DNA of 64,000 bases from Oleispira sp963851095 (GTDB lineage Bacteria > Pseudomonadota > Gammaproteobacteria > Pseudomonadales > Oceanobacteraceae), in the NCBI GenBank assembly GCA_963851095.1, contig CAWKOX010000006.1:169963-233962 (forward strand), given 5' to 3'. The notes beneath the pieces are model-generated. The model made no database searches. It was not told the DNA's origin and saw nothing but the letters and a program-made list of their open reading frames with translations. This document shows positions 23,868-32,757 of this stretch, piece after piece. Position numbers and translations under genes: made by a program. How positions within the stretch are numbered: the first letter of the stretch is position 1; every line of letters begins with the position of its first letter.

Positions 23868-24719
23868 TTACGATTCTAAGGCCGGTAGAAAGTAGTTATC
23901 CCAGAGCTTGCGATAACGCGCTTTATGCCAACCAATATGACCAATGCGTTTCTGGTCAACATCAGAGGGTTTAATTTTTACCATGGTTTTATCGGCGCCG
24001 GTAAAAAACGCGTGCAGCATTTCAACGTTTTTCATCGACATCATGTCGTCATCCGTAAACGCTATAGAAGTCATTGGCATTTTTGTATTCGCAAAATTTT
24101 GTCTTAACCAATCCCCTTCGTAGCCAATTGCGTAGTCTTTTTTCAAACACCAGCGACGCCACTGCATAATTACGCCCTTAGGCAGGTCACACATGATGCC
24201 GATTTTATTCCCTGGAAAATACCCTAAGAAAGGCACAGTGGCTGGGACTAAGAAATACCATAAAAACCAGGCAACACGTTTTGTTGGCGGTGCGTTATAC
24301 CACCAAGTCCCCGTGCCTGCCCCCACGGTAATTGCCTTTGAAATATCACTGGTATCTTCCATAAATCCAAGTAAGTGAGCACCAACACTATGCCCAATCC
24401 AAGTGATTTTTTGTTCAGGAAATTCAGCTTTCACATAATCCAATACGGCTGGGCAGTCATATTTACCCCAACTCAATTTATCACTTTTACTGTGTTTAAC
24501 ATGACGGTCAATTGATAGGCCAATACCGTCATAATCAAACGTCACTGCGGTATAGTTATGTTCGGTTAACCAGTTAGCGAAGTCTTCGTATAAGCGCTGT
24601 GCAACCCCCGTTGCGGTAGCGATGATACAAACGCCCTTACTCTGCGCCTCGTCTTTAGCTGAAAAGACCTGAGCCGTAATCGTATGACCTGCTGTGGTTT
24701 GTAATACTTGTGTTTTCAT
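23868..24719 (-). CDS. Alpha/beta hydrolase (COG4757-like)
   Basis: A 283-residue predicted alpha/beta hydrolase. Visible features are TATGVAQRLYEDFANWL near residue 36, TFDYDGIGLS, the nucleophile elbow GHSVGAHLLG near 110, a possible acid residue in FTDDDMMS and a C-terminal GHIGWHK with the likely catalytic His. The middle carries a Trp/Pro-rich lid. No signal peptide. It may share transcription with nothing else: the MarR gene downstream-to-upstream is separated by about 100 bases. The substrate is unknown. Confidence 0.82.
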   Translation of the reverse strand: MKTQVLQTTAGHTITAQVFSAKDEAQSKGVCIIATATGVAQRLYEDFANWLTEHNYTAVTFDYDGIGLSIDRHVKHSKSDKLSWGKYDCPAVLDYVKAEFPEQKITWIGHSVGAHLLGFMEDTSDISKAITVGAGTGTWWYNAPPTKRVAWFLWYFLVPATVPFLGYFPGNKIGIMCDLPKGVIMQWRRWCLKKDYAIGYEGDWLRQNFANTKMPMTSIAFTDDDMMSMKNVEMLHAFFTGADKTMVKIKPSDVDQKRIGHIGWHKARYRKLWDNYFLPALES

Positions 24720-24816
24720 ATTTCATTCCTACCTTTACGCCAGTGTTGGTTCATCACTCATCACTCAACTTTTGTATTAAAAATCTATTTGAGTGGTAAA
24801 AAACAGATGAACCGGA

Positions 24817-25230
24817 TTAAAATCGTTTAATAATAAAATTTAAAAATTTAAATACTGTTTCCATTTCTTCGTCACTGAATTCATCAGTGAATACACTATT
24901 AAGCTGATCGATGAAGGGCATTAAATCGAGGGTCTTTTGTACGCCATTAGGGGTTGGGTATAATTTTATGGCTCTTGCGTCCTCTTCGCTCACTGCTCGT
25001 TCTAGAAGAGTATTTTTTTCCATTCGAACAATCAGGCCTGTTACTGCTGATTTATTCAGTGACAGTGCTTTTGCCACATCCTTTTGCAAACAGCCTGCAT
25101 GTTTAACGATGTACAACAGAGCCGCTAGCTGAGTCACTGAAGTATCAAAGGTCTGCTCACAGGCTTTATCCACATGATTGAACAACTTTCTTTGTGCCAT
25201 GTTGAGTAAGAAAAATAGACGTTTATCCAC
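24817..25230 (-). CDS. MarR-family transcriptional regulator
   Basis: A regulator of about 137 residues with the winged-helix MarR fold: VTQLAALLYIVKHAGC, then LQKDVAKALSLNKSAVTGLIVRME as recognition helix region and a wing followed by EEDARAIKLYPT. GTG at 25230 has AAGAAGG eight bases upstream; an in-frame ATG at 25266 overlaps the palindromic site just upstream, so I prefer the shorter start. MarR proteins are repressors relieved by small phenolic or lipophilic ligands. Its target could be the hydrolase gene just downstream on the same strand, or itself. Confidence 0.85.
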   Translation of the reverse strand: MDKRLFFLLNMAQRKLFNHVDKACEQTFDTSVTQLAALLYIVKHAGCLQKDVAKALSLNKSAVTGLIVRMEKNTLLERAVSEEDARAIKLYPTPNGVQKTLDLMPFIDQLNSVFTDEFSDEEMETVFKFLNFIIKRF

Positions 25231-25260
25231 AGCTAGGGCCTTCTTAATAAAATAGTATAT

Positions 25261-25284
25261 ATGCAAACTAAATATAGTTTACAT
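25261..25284. promoter_or_regulatory. Palindrome upstream of the MarR gene
   Basis: ATGCAAACTA-AATA-TAGTTTACAT has ten-base arms with one mismatch, centred about 40 bases before the MarR start. Size and place fit a MarR-type autorepressor site. Binding is inferred only. Confidence 0.55.
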
Positions 25285-25361
25285 GCGTACTATTAAGTTA
25301 TGCAAGGTGTATTTATAACAAAAGAAGGGTTAAAGAGCGTGAAGAGGCAACAGACTGATGT

Positions 25362-25703
25362 TTATTTTAAGCGGCGATTCCAATTACCAGCATGTTCAAA
25401 ATGACAAGCGTCTTCACTATCGAACTTGATGTGTTTGTGTTTTTTCGGTAACTGAATACCCACACCGTTTAATCGATCAATAATGTTATTCATTAAGTTT
25501 TCATGTTGCGGCGAATGTAATAGCGCCGTGATCTGATCTTGGGTTTCAAAAATACAAATTACCGTGAGAGAGCGTGGAAAGTCTTTGTAGTCCACTAAAT
25601 GGGTTAGCCACTGAAAGCCTTCAATGGACTTTAGAGACTCTTCACACACCTGAGTCAGGACTTTTACGAGGGTATTTTCTAATGCTTTGTCTGTTTTTCT
25701 CAT
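25362..25703 (-). CDS. Conserved hypothetical protein, 113 aa
   Basis: A small soluble protein seen in marine gammaproteobacteria, sometimes labelled Fis-family regulator in databases, although I see no helix-turn-helix that would justify that. It is characterised by IEGFQWLTHLVDYKDFPRSL and a His/Lys-rich C-terminus (KKHKHIKFDSEDAC, FEHAGNWNRRL). No signal or membrane segment. It stands between the MarR gene and a divergent two-gene unit. Function unknown. Confidence 0.7.
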   Translation of the reverse strand: MRKTDKALENTLVKVLTQVCEESLKSIEGFQWLTHLVDYKDFPRSLTVICIFETQDQITALLHSPQHENLMNNIIDRLNGVGIQLPKKHKHIKFDSEDACHFEHAGNWNRRLK

Positions 25704-25891
25704 GGAAGTGTTTCTTTATTGATTGATAGGCACTTAGCAGTCTCTTTGTTACAGAGTTTAAAGCATCAAAGCACCCGGTATAAATGTATGTTTTTAAGCA
25801 TCAAGCCTGTCTAAAGTGACTCAGTATTCTCAACACTCACATTATGATACCTTGGTATATCGATTTTTAAGCTCTGTCGCACAGGTTACTC

Positions 25892-26260
25892 ATGAACATC
25901 GCCATCACACTCTTCGTATTAGCCAACATGGCCATCAGTATCGCACTGCTATTGCTTTGGCAACGCAGTCGTCAACAAACCCAAGATTTGCTATTAGAAA
26001 GCGCTGCATTGGCCACCAGCAACTCGGTTATTCCTGCCAAACTAAGCAAGCTGCTAATGGAACAGAATAAACGAATCATCACGGTCGAGATACTGAACCC
26101 TACTGAACTTGCCATCGCCAAAACGGCATTAGCGAAACCTTTCGTGGGCCTTGCTCCCGATACCATTAATAAATTAGTGTACAAAGAAGCTCGTGACATT
26201 ATTGCCGATCAGCTACCGTCTTTTGGTGTTAATGCGGAAGTAAAAATCCATGTTACTTAG
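25892..26260 (+). CDS. Hypothetical membrane-anchored protein, 122 aa
   Basis: The first 22 residues form one membrane helix (ITLFVLANMAISIALLLLW) followed by a charged cytoplasmic or periplasmic domain of about 95 residues rich in Ala, Lys and Ile. I recognise no domain. Its last 11 bases overlap the next gene, so the two are coupled and probably act together. Confidence 0.65.
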   Translation: MNIAITLFVLANMAISIALLLLWQRSRQQTQDLLLESAALATSNSVIPAKLSKLLMEQNKRIITVEILNPTELAIAKTALAKPFVGLAPDTINKLVYKEARDIIADQLPSFGVNAEVKIHVT

Positions 26261-26693
26261 TTCTGGTTTATTACTCATCCTTTCTATGGCTTCGCTTTTT
26301 ATCAGCGCTGCTACCCTTGCGGTCGTTTGGCAAGAATACAGTTTAAGCCAGCAGTGTAAAAGTGATTTATTGCATGTTCGTTGCGCGCAGCAAGAGCGTG
26401 CGTTATTGATAAAACAACAGTGGCAGCTACTCGAAGCACAAGAAAAACTTGAAGATACCATCGACCTGACGACGTCTACCGTGCGGACCCTTCACAAAGG
26501 TATTGCCGCTATTCCCTTTGGTATTCTTGAAGCTATTCCAGCTACCCGTCATACCACGTTAGTCGTTCGGGGAACCCACGATCTCATTTCTGATGTGGTT
26601 TATGGCAGTATCAACATCGTGACTAAAACAACGGGGAGGGTCATTCGAAAAGGAATTGGCACAAGCTCTCGTAATAAGCTTATCGATCAGTAG
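26250..26693 (+). CDS. Hypothetical membrane-anchored protein, 147 aa
   Basis: An N-terminal membrane helix (about 3-27) is followed by a likely coiled-coil stretch (about 45-75, Gln/Glu/Leu-rich: QQWQLLEAQEKLEDTI) and a C-terminal part with GILEAIPATRHTTLVVRG and a basic tail. No known family seen. It overlaps the preceding membrane-protein gene by 11 bases and is closed by a strong hairpin. Confidence 0.65.
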   Translation: MLLSSGLLLILSMASLFISAATLAVVWQEYSLSQQCKSDLLHVRCAQQERALLIKQQWQLLEAQEKLEDTIDLTTSTVRTLHKGIAAIPFGILEAIPATRHTTLVVRGTHDLISDVVYGSINIVTKTTGRVIRKGIGTSSRNKLIDQ

Positions 26694-26712
26694 GTTTTAA
26701 CGAGAGGGTAAA

Positions 26713-26739
26713 ACAGTGGCGTATGCTTAACGCCACTGT
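26713..26739. terminator. Bidirectional terminator between convergent genes
   Basis: A ten-base perfect stem (ACAGTGGCGT and complement) with a seven-base loop sits midway between the hypothetical gene and the RhlE gene ends. Confidence 0.6.
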
Positions 26740-26760
26740 GCTTAATTCAAAGAATAAGCG

Positions 26761-28176
26761 TTACTTACGATCCCAAGCATTCGTCTTTTGACTGTTAGAG
26801 CGTTCGGCTTTTTTAGCGGCTGCTTTTCTGCCTTTTTCGGCTTTGCCTGCACCTTCCATTTTTTTCTTAGTGCTGCTTTTACCAGCGCCCTTTCCATAGT
26901 ATGGATTACTATTATCAGACCCTGTGTGTCCCGCTCTTTGATGCTTAGGCACATAGTTTAGAATCGATACCGGTACTTCTTTGCGCACAACAAAGCCTTC
27001 TATTTCTTTGCGGCCAATTAGGTGTCCTAAACGACTTTCGATGGCACAAAGGTTTTTAAAATCACCTGCGGCAACAAACGAAATGGCTTCACCTGCTGCG
27101 CCTGCACGGCCTGTACGACCCACGCGGTGAATGTATTCTTCTGGTTTAAACGGCAAATCGTAGTTCACTACGCGCGTTAAAGCACCAATATCGATACCAC
27201 GTGCGGCAATACCGGTTGCGACTAAGTATTTTAGTTCCCCTGATTTGAACGCAGCCAACGTTTTTTCACGCATCGCTTGGCTTCTATCACCATGAATACA
27301 ATCGGCTTTAATGCCACGCTTTTCTAACTGACTAACCAATTTTGCGGCGCCGTGTTTTTTCTCGATGAAGATCAGTGCTTGATCCCACTTTTCTTCAACA
27401 ATCAAATGGCTCAGCAAGGCTGACTTAGTATCTTTATCGATCGCAACTAACCACTGACTGATCGTATCGGCTGTTGTCGACGAAGGTGAAATCACGATGT
27501 CTTCTAAATCGTCATAAAACTCTTTGTTTTCAAAGCCTACGCCTGAAAAACCATCACCCGAAAAGCTATCGGCTAACTTACGAACATCTTCGTTGATGGT
27601 GGCTGAGAATAATAGGTTTTGACGATCAAACGGTAGGCGTTCAATAATTTTGCTAATGTCGTCGATAAAGCCCATATCCAACATGCGGTCGGCTTCATCT
27701 AAAACCAGCATTTCGATTTCATCAAAATACAACGCACGTTGATGCAATAGATCTAATAAGCGACCTGGCGTTGCGACTAAAATATCAACACCGTCGATTA
27801 AGCGTTCTTTTTGCTCTTCCATATCCACGCCGCCATAAAGCGCCATGGAGGTTAGATCAAGATATTTGCTGTACTGCGCCACACTCTCTTCAATCTGCAC
27901 CGCGAGTTCGCGTGTTGGCGTTAGAATCAAAGCACGAATACGCTTGCCGCGTACATTGTGCGCTTTACCCCTTTTAGTAACTTTAGACAGTTTTTCTAGT
28001 AGCGGTAATACGAAGCTAGCCGTTTTACCCGTACCGGTTTGAGACGTTCCTAGGATGTTTTTACCCAGTAGAACCGCAGGAATTGCCTCTCTCTGAATAG
28101 GCGTTGGCTTGGTATAACCCAAGTCTTTGACCGCTTTAATAATAGGGTCGCTTAAGCCAAGCTTGGAAAATGACAT
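26761..28176 (-). CDS. rhlE: DEAD-box ATP-dependent RNA helicase, RhlE-like
   Basis: A 471-residue RNA helicase with Q-motif PTPIQREAIP, Walker A TSQTGTGKT near residue 45, DEAD, SAT and HRVGRTGRAG motifs in order. The C-terminus is a Lys/Gly-rich tail (KGAGKSSTKKK region) that likely binds RNA nonspecifically. The ATG at 28176 gives the usual start MSFSKLGLS; the in-frame extension to 28302 is hydrophobic and unrelated. RhlE-type helicases act in ribosome assembly and RNA decay. The exact subgroup (RhlE versus SrmB) is judged from the short N-terminus and basic tail. Confidence 0.88.
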   Translation of the reverse strand: MSFSKLGLSDPIIKAVKDLGYTKPTPIQREAIPAVLLGKNILGTSQTGTGKTASFVLPLLEKLSKVTKRGKAHNVRGKRIRALILTPTRELAVQIEESVAQYSKYLDLTSMALYGGVDMEEQKERLIDGVDILVATPGRLLDLLHQRALYFDEIEMLVLDEADRMLDMGFIDDISKIIERLPFDRQNLLFSATINEDVRKLADSFSGDGFSGVGFENKEFYDDLEDIVISPSSTTADTISQWLVAIDKDTKSALLSHLIVEEKWDQALIFIEKKHGAAKLVSQLEKRGIKADCIHGDRSQAMREKTLAAFKSGELKYLVATGIAARGIDIGALTRVVNYDLPFKPEEYIHRVGRTGRAGAAGEAISFVAAGDFKNLCAIESRLGHLIGRKEIEGFVVRKEVPVSILNYVPKHQRAGHTGSDNSNPYYGKGAGKSSTKKKMEGAGKAEKGRKAAAKKAERSNSQKTNAWDRK

Positions 28177-28284
28177 AGAAAGAGTCTCGGTATAGGGGTA
28201 ATAAGGGATAAAAAAGGGGTTAGTACAGAAATAGTACAGAATTATGCCTGCAGTATAACAGCAAGCGGATCTTAAGCAGAGTGC

Positions 28285-28331
28285 GGGAGTAAAAAAAGGC
28301 ACTGCCTTTCAGTAAAGAAAGGTAGCGCCTT
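28285..28331 (-). terminator. Terminator of the molybdopterin oxidoreductase gene
   Basis: On the minus strand AAGGCGCTACCTTTC pairs with GAAAGGCAGTGCCTT (small mismatch inside) and is followed by a run of seven T. It lies after the oxidoreductase stop and before the rhlE start. Confidence 0.8.
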
Positions 28332-28388
28332 ATACTTATAGAATAGAAACTTCTTATTGTTAGCTCACGACACCTAATGCAACAGATT

Positions 28389-30516
28389 CTAATGCACGGC
28401 CTCAAGCGTAACAGGCACGCCATTCACCGCGGCATTGCCACATAATTGATCAATCAAGGTATCGTCGGTTAAGTCGTTTACGCTCACACCAGCATTGGCT
28501 TGTGCAATACCCTGTTTAATGCCCTTGCGACCATGACCCCAACCATGCGGAATGCTCACGACACCAGGCATCAGTTCATCTGTGATCTCGGCTTCGATAT
28601 TTACGTTGCCGACTCTTGATGTCACGTTCACCGATTGGCCATTCTCAATACCGTGCTGTTTGGCGGTTTCAGGGTGTAGCATTAAAGTGCAGCGAGACTT
28701 CCCTTTGACTAAGCGCTGGCTATTGTGCATCCATGAGTTATTGCTACGAACATGACGACGACCAATTAATAGAATCTGGCTGTCGTTGTATTGCTGCATC
28801 ATCTCTTTTACCCGTTCTAGATCGGCCTGATAAAAATCGACATTTAGATGAATTTTTTTATCTTTATGCCTTAAGCCTTGTGGCAGCATATTTTGCAAAG
28901 GCCCAAGATCGATTCCATGAGGATTTTTCTTCAATTCTTTTAAGCTAACCTGTGGATAAGGTCCGCGCTTTAGCCCTTGCCCTAATAGGAATTTTGGCCC
29001 TAATACCTTCGTTAACCAACGCTCGATTTTTGTCGCCATGGGCGCATTTTTATTTAACCGTTTTGCCAGTTCTAACGTAATTTCCCAATCGTGTTTTGCA
29101 TTCGCTTTTTTGGCAAATAACGCTGGAGAATATTTAGCCGTATTATGCACCGCAAAACCGTTAAAGGTTAAATCGTAATGATCACGCTCTAATGGTGATA
29201 CTGGCGGTAAAATAATATGGGCGTGACGGCTAGTTTCGTTGATCATTGGATCGACTGATACCATAAACTCTAATTGTTCTAACGCTTTATCTAGCTTCTC
29301 ACCATTGGGCGTACTTAATACTGGGTTACCCGCGACATTAATAAAGCCTTTTAACTGGCCTTCTCCCTCAACTAGCATTTCATCAGCCATAGCAGCGACG
29401 GGATAATCACCATTAAAATCAGGTAATTGACTAACACGGGTGAAACGCTTGCCTAAATAACCTGGGCCAGTATTGTTAACCAAATCCACGGCAGGATTCG
29501 GGAACATGAGCCCACCGACTTCATCCAAACGACCCGTCACGATATTCATTACCATGATTAAGTATTGGCTTAATAAACCAAACTCTTGCACCGATACCCC
29601 CATGCGTCCGTACATTACGGCGCTATCTGCTTCGCAGTATTCTTTCACGAGACGCTTTATTTCAGCGGCGGAAATACCGGTAATACTGGCAACTGATTCT
29701 GCGCTGTAGTCTTGGGCGAAGGTTGCAATACGGTCAATTTCTGGTGCAAGTGCTGCGGCTCGATTAGTGGTGTTTGATGGGGTTTGAGCAAAGCCCTGCA
29801 GATAGATTTCATTCAGCATGGCCAGTAATAATAAAACGTCTGTCGCTGGGCGAATGAAGTGATGTTCGCTCGACAGTTCAGCGGTTTCGGTGCGGCGCGG
29901 ATCAATCACCACAACTTTACCATTGCGAGCTTTAATGTCTTTAATTTTCTGACGCATGTTGGGCGCGGTCATTATGCTGCCGTTAGACGCTAACGGGTTA
30001 CCACCAATAATGAGCATGTGCTGAGTGCGATTCACATCGGGGACAGGAATGCGTAGCATGTGCCCAAATAAATGCATACAAACAATATGATGAGGCAGCT
30101 GATCGATAGAGGTTGCAGAAAAACGACTGCGAGATTTTAAGCTAGTGAGCAAGTGCTTGGTGGTTAACATGCTGCCCATGTTATGCACATTGGGGTTGCC
30201 TAAATAAATACCGAGTGTGTTATTGCCGTATTTCTTTTGCAGCTTCTGAATACCCGCAGCAACTTTGTCGAAGGCTTCTGGCCAACTGATTTCTTTCCAG
30301 CCATCGGCGGTTCTTTCAACGGGCTGACGCAGCCGATCTGGATCTTCGTATAAGTCTTGCAGCGCGGTGGCTTTTGGGCAGATGTAGCCTTTGGAGAAAG
30401 GGATCGTTTTTATCGCCTTTAATCGACAGTACTTTTTTACCATCGTGCTTTACTTCTATGCCGCACATTGCTTCGCACAAGGTACAGGTTCCGAAATGCA
30501 GTTTTTCATCAGCCAT
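28389..30516 (-). pseudogene. Molybdopterin-dependent oxidoreductase (formate-dehydrogenase/DMSO-reductase family), frameshifted
   Basis: The N-terminus (from ATG 30516) reads MADEKLHFGTCTLCEAMCGI with the 4Fe-4S cysteines Cys11, Cys14 and Cys18, then leaves frame after GDKNDPF. The homology resumes in the next frame with SKGYICPKA (fourth Cys) and runs through the whole molybdopterin domains (PADVLL region, LIIGGNPLASNGS) to the dinucleotide-binding C-terminal domain with RSNNSWMHN and IPHGWGHG. One extra T in the coding strand (A-run at 30397-30399) accounts for the shift; without it the protein would be 708 residues, normal for the family. The substrate is unknown. The TetR gene upstream, on the same strand, may regulate it. 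Confidence 0.85.
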
Positions 30517-30669
30517 GGTTATTCTCTCTGTTCTTTATTATTCTTTTTTATCTATTTAAAATAGATTGTTTTAATTCTGGTAAAACTTTTATTCTTATTT
30601 AAATTTCTTATTATTCTAAATTCTGTTTTTAAATTCTTTGTTTTTGAATTCTGTTTTTCTTCTATCAAG

Positions 30670-31335
30670 CTATTTGCTATTAAATAAATTCATAAACAAA
30701 CCATCAAAGCTGTTGCATAACATAGAGATTGCTTGATCTTTTGAATAACGCTGCTGATGACAACCTAAAATTAATTCATGCACTTGTGCCGTGGCCATAT
30801 CAATGCACAAATGCAGATTGCTGAGTTCAAATGTGCGCCCAGATAGCTCCATGCCCTGTATGAAGATATCACTCCACTCTTCTTGTATGTCGGTAATCAA
30901 GCTGCTCATGCCGTTAGCGGTTTGTTCAAATTCCACCAGAGAAATACGAGGGCGATCTTCGATCAAGTGTTGGAATAAGCCTATATTTTGAAAAGCCGAA
31001 TCAAAGATCATGGTTAAGCATTGCTGGCAGCGCTGATTAAATTCTTGTTTATTTAAGCTGTCATAATCTTTCAACATAGATACCCACGCCATACGCATGG
31101 GAGAGAAGTAATTTTCTTTCAGCTGCTGACTCAATTCATTTTGCAAGGCATCTAGGCTGGCAAAATGGTTGTAAAAGCTGGGTTGAGCGATACCCGCACC
31201 TTTGGCAACTTTATTCATGCTCATACCCTGTACGCCTTCTGCGCTATACAAGTGCAATGCACTTTTTAATAAAGCACGTCGAGTTTTTGCTTTCGCCAAC
31301 TCACGCTTAGATTCTTCGGGGGAACTCATTGCCAT
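30670..31335 (-). CDS. TetR-family transcriptional regulator
   Basis: A 221-residue TetR regulator. Its N-terminal helix-turn-helix is visible as TRRALLKSALHLYSAEGVQGMSMNKVAKGAGIAQPSFYNHFAS cut into its parts around residues 18-60, and the rest is an alpha-helical ligand domain. It is divergent from an Old Yellow Enzyme gene with two palindromic sites between the two starts, so it very probably represses both itself and that gene. The ligand is unknown; flavin-reductase targets often point to electrophile or aromatic sensing. Confidence 0.88.
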   Translation of the reverse strand: MAMSSPEESKRELAKAKTRRALLKSALHLYSAEGVQGMSMNKVAKGAGIAQPSFYNHFASLDALQNELSQQLKENYFSPMRMAWVSMLKDYDSLNKQEFNQRCQQCLTMIFDSAFQNIGLFQHLIEDRPRISLVEFEQTANGMSSLITDIQEEWSDIFIQGMELSGRTFELSNLHLCIDMATAQVHELILGCHQQRYSKDQAISMLCNSFDGLFMNLFNSK

Positions 31336-31397
31336 TGCTGCTTTAACTCTCTCTTTCTTCTTTCTACTTAAACGATTAATTTAATCTCTTTCTTTCG

Positions 31398-31436
31398 ACT
31401 ATAAGGCTATAGTCATTTAAACTATAAGTCTATAGT
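31398..31436. promoter_or_regulatory. Twin palindromic TetR operators
   Basis: Two near-identical 16-base palindromes, ACTATA-AGGC-TATAGT (31398-31413) and ACTATA-AGTC-TATAGT (31421-31436), start 23 bases apart in the divergent TetR/OYE spacer. Perfect six-base arms, duplication and place make them strong operator candidates for the neighbouring TetR. Confidence 0.75.
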
Positions 31437-31479
31437 TGAAGATCTAACTGAACTCATTACGATTTTAAGGCGACCTCAA

Positions 31480-32724
31480 ATGTCATCATCGGTTTTTACC
31501 TCATTCACATTGCCCTGTGGCGCAATACTTCCCAATCGATTAGCCAAAGCCGCAATGGAAGAAAATATGTCGGATGAAGGTCAGATACCAGGCCAAGACA
31601 TGCTGCGCTTGTATCAACGCTGGGCAGAAGGTGGAACCGGCTTATTAATTACCGGCAACGTGATGGTTGATGGCCGTGCTATGACAGGCCCAGGTGGTAT
31701 TGTGTTAGAGAAAGATTCAGAGCTAGCCCCTTTTGAAGCGTGGGCCAAAGCCGCTAAAAAGAACGATACTCAGGTATGGATGCAGATCAATCATCCTGGC
31801 CGTCAAGTCTATGCAGCAATGGGCGGTGATGTATTATCGCCCTCTGATGTTGCTATCGATTTGGGCAAGCATTCTCATTTGTTTGGCAAGCCTAAAGCCA
31901 TGACTCATGAAGACATTCGACAACTGATTCAACGCTTTGTCGATACTGCATTAAAAGCCGAGCAAGCAGGCTTTGATGGCATTCAAGTTCATGGGGCGCA
32001 TGGTTATTTAATCTCTCAATTTTTATCACCATTAACCAATAAGCGTGATGATGAGTTTGGCGGTTCCATTGAAAACCGTATGCGTTTATTGATAGCAATT
32101 ATTGAGGCTATTCGCGCTAAGGTGTCTGCTAAATTTGCGGTGGCAGTAAAAATAAACTCAGCGGATTTTCAGCGCGGTGGTTTTGATGCCGATGATGCTA
32201 AAACGGTGATTCTGGCATTGAATGCGCTAGAGGTTGATTTGGTAGAACTTTCTGGTGGCAGTTATGAAAGCCCTGCGATGCAAGGAAATGCCGCTGAAAA
32301 AACGGCAAAAGATGGGCGCTCTTTACAGCGTGAAGCGTACTTTTTAGAATTCGCTAAAGAGATTGCTCAAGTCGCTACTATGCCGATTATGACAACGGGT
32401 GGTGTAAGACGTTTAGCAATCGCCGAAGATGTACTAGCCAATGGCATTGATATTGTGGGCATGGGCACAGCGCTGGCAATGAACCCTTCACTGCCGAATG
32501 ATTGGAAAGAAAATTCAAAGATAAGCGCGCATGACCCTAGCGTGCAGTGGAAAGATAAAACTCTAAGCTCTATCGCCACGATGGCGGTAATTAAACGCCA
32601 GCTACAACGCATGGGAAAAGGTCGTGAGCCGAAGTTAAATTCATCGCCGCTATTTTCGTTAATTCGTGATCGGTTACGTTTGAAAAAGTTAACGAAGCGC
32701 TATCATCGTTTTCTTAATTCTTAA
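31480..32724 (+). CDS. NADH:flavin oxidoreductase, Old Yellow Enzyme family
   Basis: A 414-residue FMN-dependent ene-reductase-like protein. Family features are LPNRLAKAAMEENMSDEG (FMN and active site), QINHPGRQ, the substrate-binding HGAHGYLISQFLSPLTNKR with the His-x-x-His pair, and MTTGGVRR near 305 for phosphate binding. It belongs to the subgroup of about 400 residues without an added Fe-S domain, like 2,4-dienoyl-CoA reductase-like OYEs. The last 80 residues are basic. Control by the divergent TetR is likely. The natural substrate cannot be told. Confidence 0.88.
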   Translation: MSSSVFTSFTLPCGAILPNRLAKAAMEENMSDEGQIPGQDMLRLYQRWAEGGTGLLITGNVMVDGRAMTGPGGIVLEKDSELAPFEAWAKAAKKNDTQVWMQINHPGRQVYAAMGGDVLSPSDVAIDLGKHSHLFGKPKAMTHEDIRQLIQRFVDTALKAEQAGFDGIQVHGAHGYLISQFLSPLTNKRDDEFGGSIENRMRLLIAIIEAIRAKVSAKFAVAVKINSADFQRGGFDADDAKTVILALNALEVDLVELSGGSYESPAMQGNAAEKTAKDGRSLQREAYFLEFAKEIAQVATMPIMTTGGVRRLAIAEDVLANGIDIVGMGTALAMNPSLPNDWKENSKISAHDPSVQWKDKTLSSIATMAVIKRQLQRMGKGREPKLNSSPLFSLIRDRLRLKKLTKRYHRFLNS

Positions 32725-32757
32725 GAAGATAATAAGGCTTCTGCTTATTTTTTCTGC

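Noticed and set aside
25816..26070. 84-codon frame overlapping the first hypothetical membrane protein
   Set aside because: Out of frame with a better-supported gene that has a membrane helix and is coupled to the next gene.
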